A stretch of DNA of 64,000 bases from Rubellimicrobium mesophilum DSM 19309. GTDB taxonomy: Bacteria; Pseudomonadota; Alphaproteobacteria; Rhodobacterales; Rhodobacteraceae. How positions within the stretch are numbered: the stretch's first letter is position 1; each line of letters opens with the position of its first letter. Where the stretch lies: NCBI RefSeq assembly GCF_000600335.2, contig NZ_KK088565.1, forward strand, positions 1 to 64,000, written 5' to 3'. Shown here one piece after another: positions 54,119 through 63,436 of this stretch. The notes beneath the pieces were generated by a model, which was given only the letters and a program-made list of their open reading frames with translations, searched no databases and was not told the DNA's origin. Position numbers and translations under genes: made by a program.

Positions 54119-55603
54119 GTTCGGCCTGAACAACCTGATCAGGCGGTTGCATAGCCCTGTCGGCGGTCCTGCATGGTCTCGACGAGGTTCAGGACCGCGG
54201 CGATGATCTGGGCAAGCCAAGCCCGGAGGTGGGCGAGGATCTTGCGAAGATTGTGGCCGCAGCCGCAGAGCACGGCGAAGAGGGCGTCGCCCAGGGTGCC
54301 CTTGAGGCCGCAGCAGGCGAGCCGGCCGTCGGTCTTCATGTGGCCGATCTCCGGCTCGATGGCACTGCGGCGTCGGAGCGCCTTCGCCAAGGCTGGCGTC
54401 AGACCGCGACGGGTGCCGCTGATCAGGACGCGGGTCGTCTCGACACCGTGGCCGCGATAGCCGCGATCGACCACGGCCAGGCGAGGGCGGCAGTCGGTGA
54501 GGATCTCGACCTGCTCCAGCGCCTCGGCCAGGGTGTGACCGTCGTAGGGGTTGCCCGGCAGTGACCGCATGCCGACAATAAACCCGCCGTTGAGGGTAGT
54601 GGCAACGCTGACCTTGCATCCGAACTCGTATCGCACACGCGCCTTGCCCTTGGAGATGCAATCCACCTCCGGCTCGTGCAGGGCGTAGATCTTGCCGCTG
54701 TCCATCGGCGTCTGGTGCAGCAGGCGCGAGACCAGCAGGAGCTTGTCGAGCACCCTCTCCCGCAGCGGCCCTGCGGGGATATCATCGAACTGCCGGCGTA
54801 GGTCCCGCAGCACGCGCCCGGTATAGCCCCTGAGCGTCCTCAGGGCCTTGCGCATCCGCTTGAACTGCTTGGCGTGGGCGTATCGGCCGACCTGAGCCGC
54901 CAGCCGGGGAGCGAGGCGGGCGTAGCTCTGCCGCAGCTCAATCCCGGCCGCCCGGGCCAGGTCCACCAGTTGCGCTCGCGCCCGCTCGTAAAGGCGGGAG
55001 TCGGTCGGGTGAGCGATGGCCTTCTCCATCACGGTGGTGTCGACGGCGACCTGCTCCAGGCTCCGGTCCTCGACGGCACCGGACTTGCGACCGGCCTCGA
55101 TGGTCTTCGTGAGCAGCCACTCGACGCCCTCCTCGCCGATCCGCTTGCGCCAGCGGGTGAGCGAGGTCGGGTCAATGGGCGGGCGGTGCTGGAAGAACAC
55201 CTCCCCGGTGAAGTGCTGGTAATACGGGTTCTCCACCCAGCGCGCGACCACCGCCTCGTCCGACAGCCGGAACGCGTGCTGGAGATAGAGCAGGCCTGCC
55301 ACCAGCCGCGGCGAGGTCGCCGGCCTGCCGGTGGTGGACGGAAAGAACCCGGCCCACTCCCGCTCGAAGAACTCCCAGTCGATGAGGCTCGCTAGCTTCA
55401 CCAGCTCATGGCGCAGGTCGATTAGGTCAACGAGCCGTGGGCGGAGAAGGTCGTCCTGCTCGGGAGGGCGCGGGCGGTGCTTCATCGAGGAGCCGAAATT
55501 GCAGGGTTCCAGGCCAGATCCTATGAAACCCTGCACGCCAAATCGACCGAAACCTCCGGTTTGCACCACAAGATTAATGACTTCGCTGTTGTTCAGACCG
55601 GAC
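54119..55603 (-). mobile_element. IS5-superfamily insertion sequence, 1485 bp
   Basis: Inverted ends GTTCGGCCTGAACAAC (54119-54134) and GTCCGGTCTGAACAAC (complement of 55588-55603) match at 14 of 16 positions. TACTGA is present on both sides (54113-54118 and 55604-55609) as a likely target duplication. It carries one intact transposase gene. Confidence 0.88.
54139..55485 (-). CDS. IS5/IS1182-like DDE transposase
   Basis: This 448-residue transposase starts at ATG 55485 (MKHRPRPPEQ). The N-terminal DUF772-type domain (RLVAGLLYLQHAFRLSDEAVVARW) and catalytic core (VAVDTTVMEKAI; VVDRGYRGHG; RRSAIEPEIGHMK, with D, D and E) are all present. The frame is uninterrupted, so the element may still move. 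Confidence 0.92.
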   Translation of the reverse strand: MKHRPRPPEQDDLLRPRLVDLIDLRHELVKLASLIDWEFFEREWAGFFPSTTGRPATSPRLVAGLLYLQHAFRLSDEAVVARWVENPYYQHFTGEVFFQHRPPIDPTSLTRWRKRIGEEGVEWLLTKTIEAGRKSGAVEDRSLEQVAVDTTVMEKAIAHPTDSRLYERARAQLVDLARAAGIELRQSYARLAPRLAAQVGRYAHAKQFKRMRKALRTLRGYTGRVLRDLRRQFDDIPAGPLRERVLDKLLLVSRLLHQTPMDSGKIYALHEPEVDCISKGKARVRYEFGCKVSVATTLNGGFIVGMRSLPGNPYDGHTLAEALEQVEILTDCRPRLAVVDRGYRGHGVETTRVLISGTRRGLTPALAKALRRRSAIEPEIGHMKTDGRLACCGLKGTLGDALFAVLCGCGHNLRKILAHLRAWLAQIIAAVLNLVETMQDRRQGYATA

Positions 55604-55962
55604 TACTGACAAAATGATTGCCGTCGGCAGAGCACTCCCCGGCACGCCGGTTCGCCCCGCTTGCGGGGGAACTCGCGCCACCAGCATCGGGCAAAACCGG
55701 AATGCTTCTTCAGGGCATAGGCGCTTTCCTTCTAGAGGTTTGCCTAGCCTTGCCCTGCTTCGGCTGCTCGCTGCCCCATCTCTCTCTTCGAAGGACGCCG
55801 GGTCTTCCTCGTTTCCCTGCCTCTAACTTCCTGTGCTGGATTCCGCTGTCTTCCTGAATCACATCCAATAAACTCCGAATTACAGGAGCTCTTTTTCCTG
55901 AAGTTCGGAATGCGAGGGTTCGCTCATCCGTGAGATGACAATGGCATCGAACGGAGGATGCC
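55604..55962. other. Intergenic region with a start-site hairpin
   Basis: No gene was found in about 340 bp. At its end, ATGGCAT (55941-55947) and ATGCCAT (55958-55964) form a 7-bp inverted repeat whose loop contains the GGAGG ribosome binding site and whose 3' arm includes part of the start codon at 55963. Folding would hide the translation start of the small gene. Confidence 0.5.
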
Positions 55963-56265
55963 ATGAGACAGAGCGCCCGTGACGTCATGAGCCAACACGC
56001 TACCCGACGGTGCCAGCAACGCGGGGTCCCGCACGAGGTAGTCGAACTCCTTTTGGACCACCACGATCTCGACCGGGAGGCCGGCTCGGGCTGCCGGATC
56101 CTGTGCATCAGCCGCCGGAGGGTACGGTCCGACGCAGCCATGCTCGAGCCGCAGCTTGCCCGTCGTCTCGAGAACCTCGCCGTGATCTGGAGCGACGACC
56201 GCGGCCAGATCGTCACTGTACTCCGCAACCACGGCACCTCGCGGCGCTACGCCGCCCGCGCTTAA
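55963..56265 (+). CDS. Small DUF4258-like protein, 100 aa
   Basis: ATG 55963 follows GGAGG. The protein has the DUF4258-type pattern: SQHATRRCQQRGVPHEVVELLLDHHD, then a beta hairpin and NLAVIWSDDRGQIVTVLRNHG, related to RelE-like folds. A second member of the family is at 63437. It is 12 bp upstream of the next gene and probably the first gene of that operon; it could be a toxin-like or regulatory component. Confidence 0.65.
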   Translation: MRQSARDVMSQHATRRCQQRGVPHEVVELLLDHHDLDREAGSGCRILCISRRRVRSDAAMLEPQLARRLENLAVIWSDDRGQIVTVLRNHGTSRRYAARA

Positions 56266-56277
56266 GGAGAGCTCCTG

Positions 56278-57627
56278 ATGACCAATGTTATCTCCATCGA
56301 GGATCGCCGGCCAAAGACAGAGGGCGTCGCGGACGCGCGGGCGGCCAAGATCCGTCGTGCAGCCCGCCTGCGCCGCGCTATCGAGATGGGGGCACCCTTC
56401 TCGGCCGAGGACCAGCTCCGCGTCGCCCAGAACCTCCATGCTATCCTTGAAGAACTGACGTCCGCCCGCCGGCTGAGCAAGCGTGACGTTCTGGAGTGCG
56501 CCGGCTTCCGGATCGACAGCACCACGGACTCGACCAAGAGGCTCGATACCTACACCTTCCCGCCCGACGGCACCGAGGAACGGCGCGGACGACTGGCGAA
56601 GAAGCCGAAGAAGTACCTCGACTTCGCGTTGGCGATCGCCGAGCTCGCGAAGGAAGATCCCGTCCAATGCCTCTGTCGGATCTTCGAGGGCGCGAGCCTG
56701 GGGACCAGCGACGAGGTGAACCTTGATCCGGAGGAGGAGAACTGGGCCCGGCTCGCCACGCTCCTGAGGCAGATGGCCTCCGCCGTCATCCACGAGGAGA
56801 ACGTGGCCCGGTACTGGGTCGAGGTGGTGAAGCTCAACGGTCGGCACGACCACATCGCGGGAACCCTGACGCCGTCCCCCCATCCACTCGATTACCTCGG
56901 CTCCGAAGTGGGGCTGGCAGGTGCCTGCGGTTATCCTGGAGACATGGCACCCGTGCCGTCCGTCCTTCTGGCCGACCGGTCCCAGATGCCGCCTGTCACA
57001 GCGGCCTTGAACCTGAAGGATGGGCGAGCCCTGGAGGCGACCTTCGACCTTCGGCTCGAGATCCGGCTGGCTCTCGCTCCGGTGAACGACAGTCGCCGGC
57101 CAGGGCCCATGATTGAGTTCCGTAGCCGGCTCGACGCCTATACGGCCTCCGACGATCTGATCGTCTTCGACAACCGCTACTCGGATGGGACCGGCGGATC
57201 AGACACCATTCGAAGCGGCGTTCTGCAAGGTCAGGTGATCGAGTTCCGAGGTTTTCCTTACGTGGATCCGCCCGAGGCCGAGTTCCGGCAGGGCGTCGAG
57301 CACGCGTACTACGCCTGGGAGGAGATCAGCCCCGGCCTGCTGCGGCGGCTCTTCGAGGATCCCGAGCATCAGCTACGGGGAGAACAGCGAAGCTCTCGGC
57401 TGTTTCTTGACCTGCCCCCGAACCGCTTCCGGTCCGGCACCGCGGCAGCCTGTCTCTACGCGGACCTCCTGACCGGAACTCTCGAGGCAGATCTGAAGGC
57501 GGCTTGCCGCGAGGTGACCGGCAAGGTCGCTCAGCTTCGGGCCGAGACCGAGACCGCGGTCGCCCGGGCCGAAGCGGAAGCCGAGGCCCGCTGGCTCGGG
57601 CGCCAGCCCACCGACCCCCTCTCATGA
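56278..57627 (+). CDS. Conserved hypothetical protein, 449 aa
   Basis: ATG 56278 follows AAGGAG. The N-terminus (IRRAARLRRAIEMGAPFSAEDQLRVAQNLHAILEEL) is helical and may carry a DNA-binding element (RRLSKRDVLECAGFRIDSTTDSTKRLDTY). The central part is mixed alpha/beta; the C-terminal 40 residues form an Arg/Ala/Glu helix. No family was recognised. Its stop overlaps the ATG of the PD-(D/E)XK gene (ATGA), so the two are coupled. Confidence 0.6.
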   Translation: MTNVISIEDRRPKTEGVADARAAKIRRAARLRRAIEMGAPFSAEDQLRVAQNLHAILEELTSARRLSKRDVLECAGFRIDSTTDSTKRLDTYTFPPDGTEERRGRLAKKPKKYLDFALAIAELAKEDPVQCLCRIFEGASLGTSDEVNLDPEEENWARLATLLRQMASAVIHEENVARYWVEVVKLNGRHDHIAGTLTPSPHPLDYLGSEVGLAGACGYPGDMAPVPSVLLADRSQMPPVTAALNLKDGRALEATFDLRLEIRLALAPVNDSRRPGPMIEFRSRLDAYTASDDLIVFDNRYSDGTGGSDTIRSGVLQGQVIEFRGFPYVDPPEAEFRQGVEHAYYAWEEISPGLLRRLFEDPEHQLRGEQRSSRLFLDLPPNRFRSGTAAACLYADLLTGTLEADLKAACREVTGKVAQLRAETETAVARAEAEAEARWLGRQPTDPLS

Positions 57628-58685
57628 ATGTGGCCAACCCCATGACCTACGTCCCCACCCTGACCCATGCCACCGAGCGCGACGTCGACCTCCTCCTCGT
57701 GGAGGAGCTGGAAGCCTCGACCGACTTCCTCGTCTGGTTCACCGATGTTGCCGGGTGCTCGGCCACCGGCCTCCTCAGTGGTATGGTGCGCCACTCCACT
57801 CGGCGCATGCACAACCGGCGCGAGATCGACATCTCGGTCGAGATCGAGGCAGCGTCAGGACGCGTGCTCCTCCTAATCGAGAACAAGCTCGACACGGACG
57901 AGCAGCCCGATCAGGCCTCCTCTTACCGGGACGAGGCTCGAACGCGTGCCGGCGAGTACCACATCGTCCGAACGGTCCTCGTATGCCCGGACGACTATGC
58001 CGCCCAGCATCGCGCCTTCGTCCAGGCTTTCGATGCGTGGGTGAGCTATGAGCGCATCGCGGCCTTTCTGGCTGAGCGAGCTGATCGCACGACCGGCGAG
58101 ATCGCCGCCCGTCTGCGCTACAGGGCGCGGCTGATGCGGCAGGCCATCGACAAGCAGCGCCGGGGCTACGCGCCGGTGATCCATCCCGCCAAGCAGGCTT
58201 TCTCGGCCCGCTACGTTGAGCTCTTGAAGGTGGAGGCCCCGAGCCTCGTCCCAGGGCCCAGCATGCTCAAGGACGGTCCTGCCGAGAGCAGGACGATGAT
58301 CTTCGGCCCCGAGAGTCTCCCTGCCTGGCCCTTCCTGCCACAGACGCGCATCGTGCATCAGCTCCGGGCAGCCAACGCAAACGTCAACTTCTACACCTGG
58401 GGTGACCACTTCGCCGAGCTATCCAAGCATATGGAATCCGCGATCGTCGATAACGGCTTCCGGCTCGAGCCCACCGTGAACAGGCGCGCGGGCGGCCGTT
58501 CCGGGTTGATGGTCGTGGCGGACACACCGAAGGTCGATCTGCTCGCCGACTTCGACATCCAGATAGAAGCCATTCGAGCAGGCATCGCGGCAGCGCGCCG
58601 GTTGCAGGCATGGGTCCGGAGCCATCGCGCCGAGCTCCAGGACTGGTCGCAGGTGGTGTCCCGTCTCGAGGGTGGTCGGGCATGA
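57624..58685 (+). CDS. PD-(D/E)XK nuclease-like protein
   Basis: This 353-residue protein starts at ATG 57624 in an ATGA overlap. The nuclease core is near residues 70-110: REIDISVEIEAASGRVLLLIENKLDTDEQPDQASSYRDEA, with D, E-x-K and a Q-x3-Y helix as in PD-(D/E)XK folds. The C-terminal half is unknown (FLPQTRIVHQLRAANANVNFYTW). The stop overlaps the next start (ATGA). It is the likely effector nuclease of the operon. Confidence 0.7.
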   Translation: MNVANPMTYVPTLTHATERDVDLLLVEELEASTDFLVWFTDVAGCSATGLLSGMVRHSTRRMHNRREIDISVEIEAASGRVLLLIENKLDTDEQPDQASSYRDEARTRAGEYHIVRTVLVCPDDYAAQHRAFVQAFDAWVSYERIAAFLAERADRTTGEIAARLRYRARLMRQAIDKQRRGYAPVIHPAKQAFSARYVELLKVEAPSLVPGPSMLKDGPAESRTMIFGPESLPAWPFLPQTRIVHQLRAANANVNFYTWGDHFAELSKHMESAIVDNGFRLEPTVNRRAGGRSGLMVVADTPKVDLLADFDIQIEAIRAGIAAARRLQAWVRSHRAELQDWSQVVSRLEGGRA

Positions 58686-59719
58686 TTGAGACGGATCGTG
58701 AAGCTTGGCGTCGGCGCTTGGCGGCCGAGGAACAGCGGCTCAACCTCAGCCAGGGACTCAAGTTCGTCTACGGTCCGTGGTCGACCCTGGATACCGGCCA
58801 CGTGGCCTTTCTGTCCTTAAAGCCCGGGACGGCCCCACCCGGGGCCGACCTGCGCGCCGTGTCGGACGAGCGGGGCAACTCCTACGAGGTCGAGCGCACG
58901 ACGACTGGCTCCCCGATCACCGGGCAGTTCCTTGCCCTCACCGAGCTCCTCGGAGTGCGGCCACGTGAAGTCCTGACTGGAGTGGTCACGCCATTCCGAG
59001 CGGTCGCCTGGGGAAACCTGACGGTCCGACAAAAGGATGGCGCGCTGGCCTTAGGCCGGGAGTTCTGGGCAGGCCCGCTCGCCCGGCCGGACCTGCGCCT
59101 CATCGTGGCCGTCTCGCAGGAGGCCGCCGATCTGATCATCACCCTGACCGGCGCCACGGCCGAGAGCGAGATTTCCGCGGGGTGGGGCCACCTGTGCCTC
59201 CGTCGCTATCGGACTTGCGACGGCCGAGCGATCGTCCACCTGCCGCATCTGTCGCGCTTCCGCCTCCTGAGCCGGGCTGCCTCGCGGGACGCGCTGGCAT
59301 TGGCGTTCGGGGAAGCTGCGGCCGAGGCGCCGCCGGCGGTTCCATCCACGGGAACGTCACCTCGCCTCGACCTGATCTCGGCGCTGGATTCCGCCGACGC
59401 CCTGGCGAGCCTGCCGCTTGAGGCGCGAAGGGTCTTCGACACACTTTTCGGAAGTCCGGACTACGCCGTTGGTGTACTGACTCAGCAGGTGGTGGTCCAC
59501 TTCCGAGGGCAGAAGGTGGGCGGCCTCAACCGGCGCCTGATGGAGTGGTACGTCTCGAAACTTTTCGTCGCTGCCCACGGTGGTCCGGCTCCGCTAGAGC
59601 GACGCGGGTTCCAGGTCAGGGACGTGGCAAAGGGGCACCGCTACTGGGCCCGGAAGGGGGCAGGTTCGGCCTCTGCCTTCGTGGCCGCAGTCGAGGAGAT
59701 GTCAGGCGTGAAGCTCTGA
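58682..59719 (+). CDS. Conserved hypothetical protein, possible uracil-DNA-glycosylase-like fold, 345 aa
   Basis: It starts at ATG 58682 in an ATGA overlap with the nuclease gene. WSTLDTGHVAFLSLKPGTAPPG near residue 35 and AIVHLPHLSRFRLLSR near residue 190 are placed like the GxNPG and HP-S motifs of uracil-DNA-glycosylase-like proteins, but the match is weak. The C-terminal domain (LNRRLMEWYVSKLFVAAHGG) is unknown. It is the last gene of the coupled operon. Confidence 0.5.
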   Translation: MIETDREAWRRRLAAEEQRLNLSQGLKFVYGPWSTLDTGHVAFLSLKPGTAPPGADLRAVSDERGNSYEVERTTTGSPITGQFLALTELLGVRPREVLTGVVTPFRAVAWGNLTVRQKDGALALGREFWAGPLARPDLRLIVAVSQEAADLIITLTGATAESEISAGWGHLCLRRYRTCDGRAIVHLPHLSRFRLLSRAASRDALALAFGEAAAEAPPAVPSTGTSPRLDLISALDSADALASLPLEARRVFDTLFGSPDYAVGVLTQQVVVHFRGQKVGGLNRRLMEWYVSKLFVAAHGGPAPLERRGFQVRDVAKGHRYWARKGAGSASAFVAAVEEMSGVKL

Positions 59720-59974
59720 CCGATTGGCACGCTTCACACCGTGTAACGTAATCCATCAGAGCCGATCTGGACGGCAATCAAGACTTCGCACCAACATCGA
59801 TGATGGAGCATGGAGGCTCAGCCGGGATGTGTCGGTGCCGAAGATCCTTGGACCCAAGTCGGCCCGTAGGTCGCACCGGTCGCGCGCGGCATCTTGCTCC
59901 GTCCCAGGCCACTCAGTCAGATGACCTCGGCAGAGGTCGTGGACCTGAGGCGCGAACAGGATGGTGGAGGTTTC

Positions 59975-61644
59975 ATGGTGATGCGGTCAGCGTTGTTCGT
60001 CGATTTCGACAACGTCCTTCTTGGTCTTCAGCCGACCTCAAAGGTTGGCGCGCAGCGCTTTGCCACCAGCCCTGAAACTTGGCTTCCCTGGTTCGAGGCC
60101 GCCGGCCATGTCGATGATGAGGCGCGCGACGAGAGACGCATCCTCTTGCGGCGGGTCTACATGAACCCTGACCGCTTCGGCACCTACCGCAAGTACTTCA
60201 CCTACTGCGGCTTGGAGACCATCGACTGTCCTTCGCTCACCGGGATGGGCAAGAACTCGGCCGACATCCGGATGGTTCTCGACATCGTCGATGCCCTCGA
60301 CCACCCAACCCGTTTCGATGAGTTCATCATCCTCTCAGCGGATGCCGACTTCACCCCCGTCCTGCAGAAGCTCCGGGCGCACGATCGCGAGACGGCGGTG
60401 CTCTCCACCCCATTGACCGCGCGCCCGCTCAAGAGCGCGGCCACCTACGCCTTCGAGGTCGACGACTTCCTGGAGAATGCGCTTGGTGTCTCGACGGACA
60501 CGAAGTTCGACGAGACCAGTGTCGCCAAGGTCTTGCCCCTCCCCCTGGCTCCGCCGCCTCCGAATTCTGTTCCACTCCGCCGCGCGGCCGAGATCCTCGA
60601 GGCTCATGTGCGCAAGCAGGGGTGGACGCCCACGAGCGAGGTCGCTCGGATCCTTCTGGCCGAGCAGCCGGAGTTCGCGGACAGCCAGTGGCTGGGCCAG
60701 GGTAAGCTGAATGCCATGCTTTCTGCCGCTCTTCAGGCACGTCCGGGCTCCTACGCGCGGAAGCTGCGTGATGGGGTCCATGGAATCGGTGTTGCGCCCG
60801 CAGACGAGGTGGTGGCACCGGGAGCCATCCCGCCGGACAGCGCCGACCTCCCGGCCGCCATCCTTGAGGCCCCAACGCGGGCCAAGTTCTCGACTTCATC
60901 GAGCAGGAGCTCGCTCGATCGGACAAACCTCTGCTCGGATCGGCTCTGGGGACCAAGCTTACCAAGGAGCATGGCCAGATCCTCCGCACGACGAACTGGT
61001 TCGGCGCGGGCAGCCTCGCGCGCCTCATCCATCGGGCTCAGCGCCCGGGCCTCATGTCGGCGGGCTTCTTCGTCTGGGATCCCCGCCGGCACACGGCACC
61101 CGATCCGGCGCAGCGGGAGACGGATGCCACCGGTCTTTTCACCGAACTCGCCCGCTTCCTGCGACAACTCGATGCTGTGGGGTGGCCGCCCCTCACCCCC
61201 GATCAGATCACCTGTGTGATCTCGGAAGCCGTCCGGCTCATCCAGGAAGGCGTGACGGAACAGAACCCCCTCAGCGCCCAGATCAGGGACCGTCTCCACA
61301 CGGCCGTCGATCAAGGGCGGCTGCCTGAGGACGACCGACTTCCACGCCGGCACATCGGGGCGTTGCTGGCCAGCGCTTGGCGTCAGGGCGCCGTCTTTGG
61401 TGAGACCTGCGTCACGGAAGCAGACTTCCGGAAGATACTCCGAGCTGCGCTCGAAGACCGCGTCCGGAATGCGCTCGGTGGCCCCATGGAGGTCTATGCC
61501 CCCTTGATCGCGCAGCTCCTGCGAGTTCCTCCCGATCATCAGGGCGCTGGAACGGAGGAGGGGCTGCCGACCGAACCAGCGAGCCTGAGAGTTCTTGGGG
61601 ACGCCGGAAAGAACCTGAGCTCCCTGTTGGTCGACGAACACTGA
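59975..61644 (+). pseudogene. NYN-domain RNase with two LOTUS/OST-HTH domains, frameshifted
   Basis: ATG 59975 follows GGAGG. The NYN (PIN-like) domain shows FVDFDNVLL, GKNSADIRMVLDIVDAL and ILSADADFTPVLQKL, with all catalytic aspartates. A LOTUS domain follows (LRRAAEILEAHVRKQGWTPTSEVARIL). The frame is lost near 60886; restoring one G gives RAKVLDFIEQELARSDKP and a second LOTUS domain (LLGSALGTKLTKEHGQILRTTNW). A C-terminal helical region ends at TGA 61644. LOTUS domains bind RNA (G-quadruplex or structured), so this should be an RNA-targeted nuclease. Confidence 0.8.
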
Positions 61645-62190
61645 GCGGCTTGGGCGAGCTAAGACTCTAGACGAAGGAGGGCCATGCTTCAGCATGGCCC
61701 TTGGTCGTTCAGGCAGCGGGCGCCAGCAGCCGGTACTGAACGAGAGTTGGTATCGCCTGCTCCAGGGCGACCGCCCGGACCATCTCATGGCCAAAGCTCA
61801 CAACGGCTCGGCAAAGGTCCTGACCTCCGAGGATCACCGTTGTGACCAAGCGGCTTGGGTCGAAGACCGAGCGAGCGTGCTTGCTGGACCATGATCAGAA
61901 ATCCGCTGCCCAGGCTCGACCGGGGCCATTCCACAGGCGCTGAGGGCCTCAGACAGCTGGCGGCCCACTTCAATGCGCGTGACACGCAAACACCAAGACG
62001 AATCAGGTCATGGGAAGTCAGAGGTGTGCGACAAGCCGAAATGTCCTTCTGAATGTCCTGAGCTTCGCGTCGAGAACGCCAAAGGCGCCGAATTTGGAAG
62101 GTTTGGCGGGTCTCGAAGGACAGAAAATGACATCTGTTCACATGAGGTTTTGTCGCTCTTTATGGTGCCGACAGGACGAGGATGAGACCG
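61645..62190. other. Intergenic region (546 bp) with a possible minus-strand relic
   Basis: On the minus strand, about 44 codons ending at 61709-61711 read like protein (SSKHARSVFDPSRLVTTVILGG, then FGHEMVRAVALEQAIPTLVQYRL), cut off upstream by a stop near 61890. It may be the C-terminal relic of an unknown gene. The rest holds no recognised gene; the part just before 62182 should contain the promoter of the XRE regulator. Confidence 0.4.
61678..61701 (+). terminator. Terminator after the NYN-LOTUS gene
   Basis: AGGGCCATGCT and AGCATGGCCCT form a perfect 11-bp stem with a 2-nt loop, 34 bp after the stop, followed by TTGG. The perfect stem makes termination likely though the T-run is short. 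Confidence 0.75.
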
Positions 62191-63384
62191 ATGGCATTCA
62201 AAGCCGAACTTCTACGCACGAAACTGAAGGAGGCGGGCAAGAGCCGGAGCTTCCTTGCGCGACAGACCGGGAAGACGGAACGCACGGTGAGCCGGTGGCT
62301 CAATGGGGGCAACCCGCCCAAGAGCAAGGACCTGCCACGGATCGCAGAGGTTCTCGGCTGCAAGCCTCAGGACTTCGACCCCAGCTTCGCGGAGGATGGT
62401 CAGGACGGGATCAGCATCGGGGCTCGTGTATCAGTCGCCTCTCACAACGCCTACGAGATCCTGAGCCTGAGTTACGGCGTCACCCAGAGGCAGATCATGG
62501 AGTTGGCACCGGTCCTATTCTCCATCGTAGCCGCCCATGCCCTGCGGGTCCCGGATGAGGATCTCGCGGCGTTTCATGCCACCGAAGACCTGGGCCTCTA
62601 CGTCCAGCGCCATGGCAGTGTGCGAGAAGCACAGGGCTTCATGCGAGATCAGCTCGCCGCAAAGGAGCGGAAGTGCTTCGGCCTGCCGCCGGCGAACATC
62701 GAGGAGGAGGAGACGCGAAATCTCTTCCACCTAGCCGTCGCGAGGCTCTGCCGAACGATCGAGGCTAACGTCAGTGTTCAGCACATGGTCAGGCCGGACC
62801 CGGGAGAGAGCCCCTCCGCCGCCGGTTTCATCCCGGACGTGCCTATGCTCCAGGCGCTCACGGGTGGTGACGACAGGCTGATCGAAGCCATCACGAAGGG
62901 CCAGATCCGCTTCGCCAAGTGCTGGGCCGAGTTCGAGAAGGATGGCGTCAGGACCGTCGAGGCGATGGTCGCGATCCTGCGCCGGGAGCTTGAGCAGACC
63001 GACAGCGCGCGAAGGAAGGCGCTGGCCAAGAGACGCACAGAAAGCTTGGCGAAGCTCGATGCCTGGCGCGCGTTCTATGAGGAGCGCCACCCCGATCTGG
63101 CTCGCGAATACGACGAGATTGTTGCGAACTATTGCCACCCGGACGGCTGGTATCCGGATTGGTACGGCGCCGAGTTGAAGGAGGTGCTCAACGCCAACCC
63201 GTACGACGAAGAACGCCACATCAACGACGAGACCCTGCCCGGATACAAGCAGAAGGCCGCGGAATCCGAAAACGGCGCCCGCGTCTTCTTCCTGCCCTTT
63301 ACCGATCCGATCTATCAGCGCTTCGAGACGCTGAAGTTTCACCGCGCCGGCAGCAAGGATCAGTTCCGGGAGCAGGCCCGATGA
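62191..63384 (+). CDS. XRE-family (Cro/C1) helix-turn-helix regulator, 397 aa
   Basis: ATG 62191 was chosen; ATG 62182 is an in-frame alternative nearer the AGGACGAGG. Residues about 5-60 form the XRE helix-turn-helix (SRSFLARQTGKTERTVSRWLNGGNPPKSKDLPRIAEVLG). The remaining 330 residues are helical and may be a sensor or effector domain (EILSLSYGVTQRQIMELAPVLFSIVAAHALR; YEERHPDLAREYDEIV). No known ligand fold was recognised. Large single-HTH regulators of this kind often control neighbouring defence genes. Confidence 0.75.
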   Translation: MAFKAELLRTKLKEAGKSRSFLARQTGKTERTVSRWLNGGNPPKSKDLPRIAEVLGCKPQDFDPSFAEDGQDGISIGARVSVASHNAYEILSLSYGVTQRQIMELAPVLFSIVAAHALRVPDEDLAAFHATEDLGLYVQRHGSVREAQGFMRDQLAAKERKCFGLPPANIEEEETRNLFHLAVARLCRTIEANVSVQHMVRPDPGESPSAAGFIPDVPMLQALTGGDDRLIEAITKGQIRFAKCWAEFEKDGVRTVEAMVAILRRELEQTDSARRKALAKRRTESLAKLDAWRAFYEERHPDLAREYDEIVANYCHPDGWYPDWYGAELKEVLNANPYDEERHINDETLPGYKQKAAESENGARVFFLPFTDPIYQRFETLKFHRAGSKDQFREQAR

Positions 63385-63436
63385 ACGCGCTCCCGTTGCC
63401 GGAACCTTCTCGCTCAGCCGCCATGCCAGCACCCGC

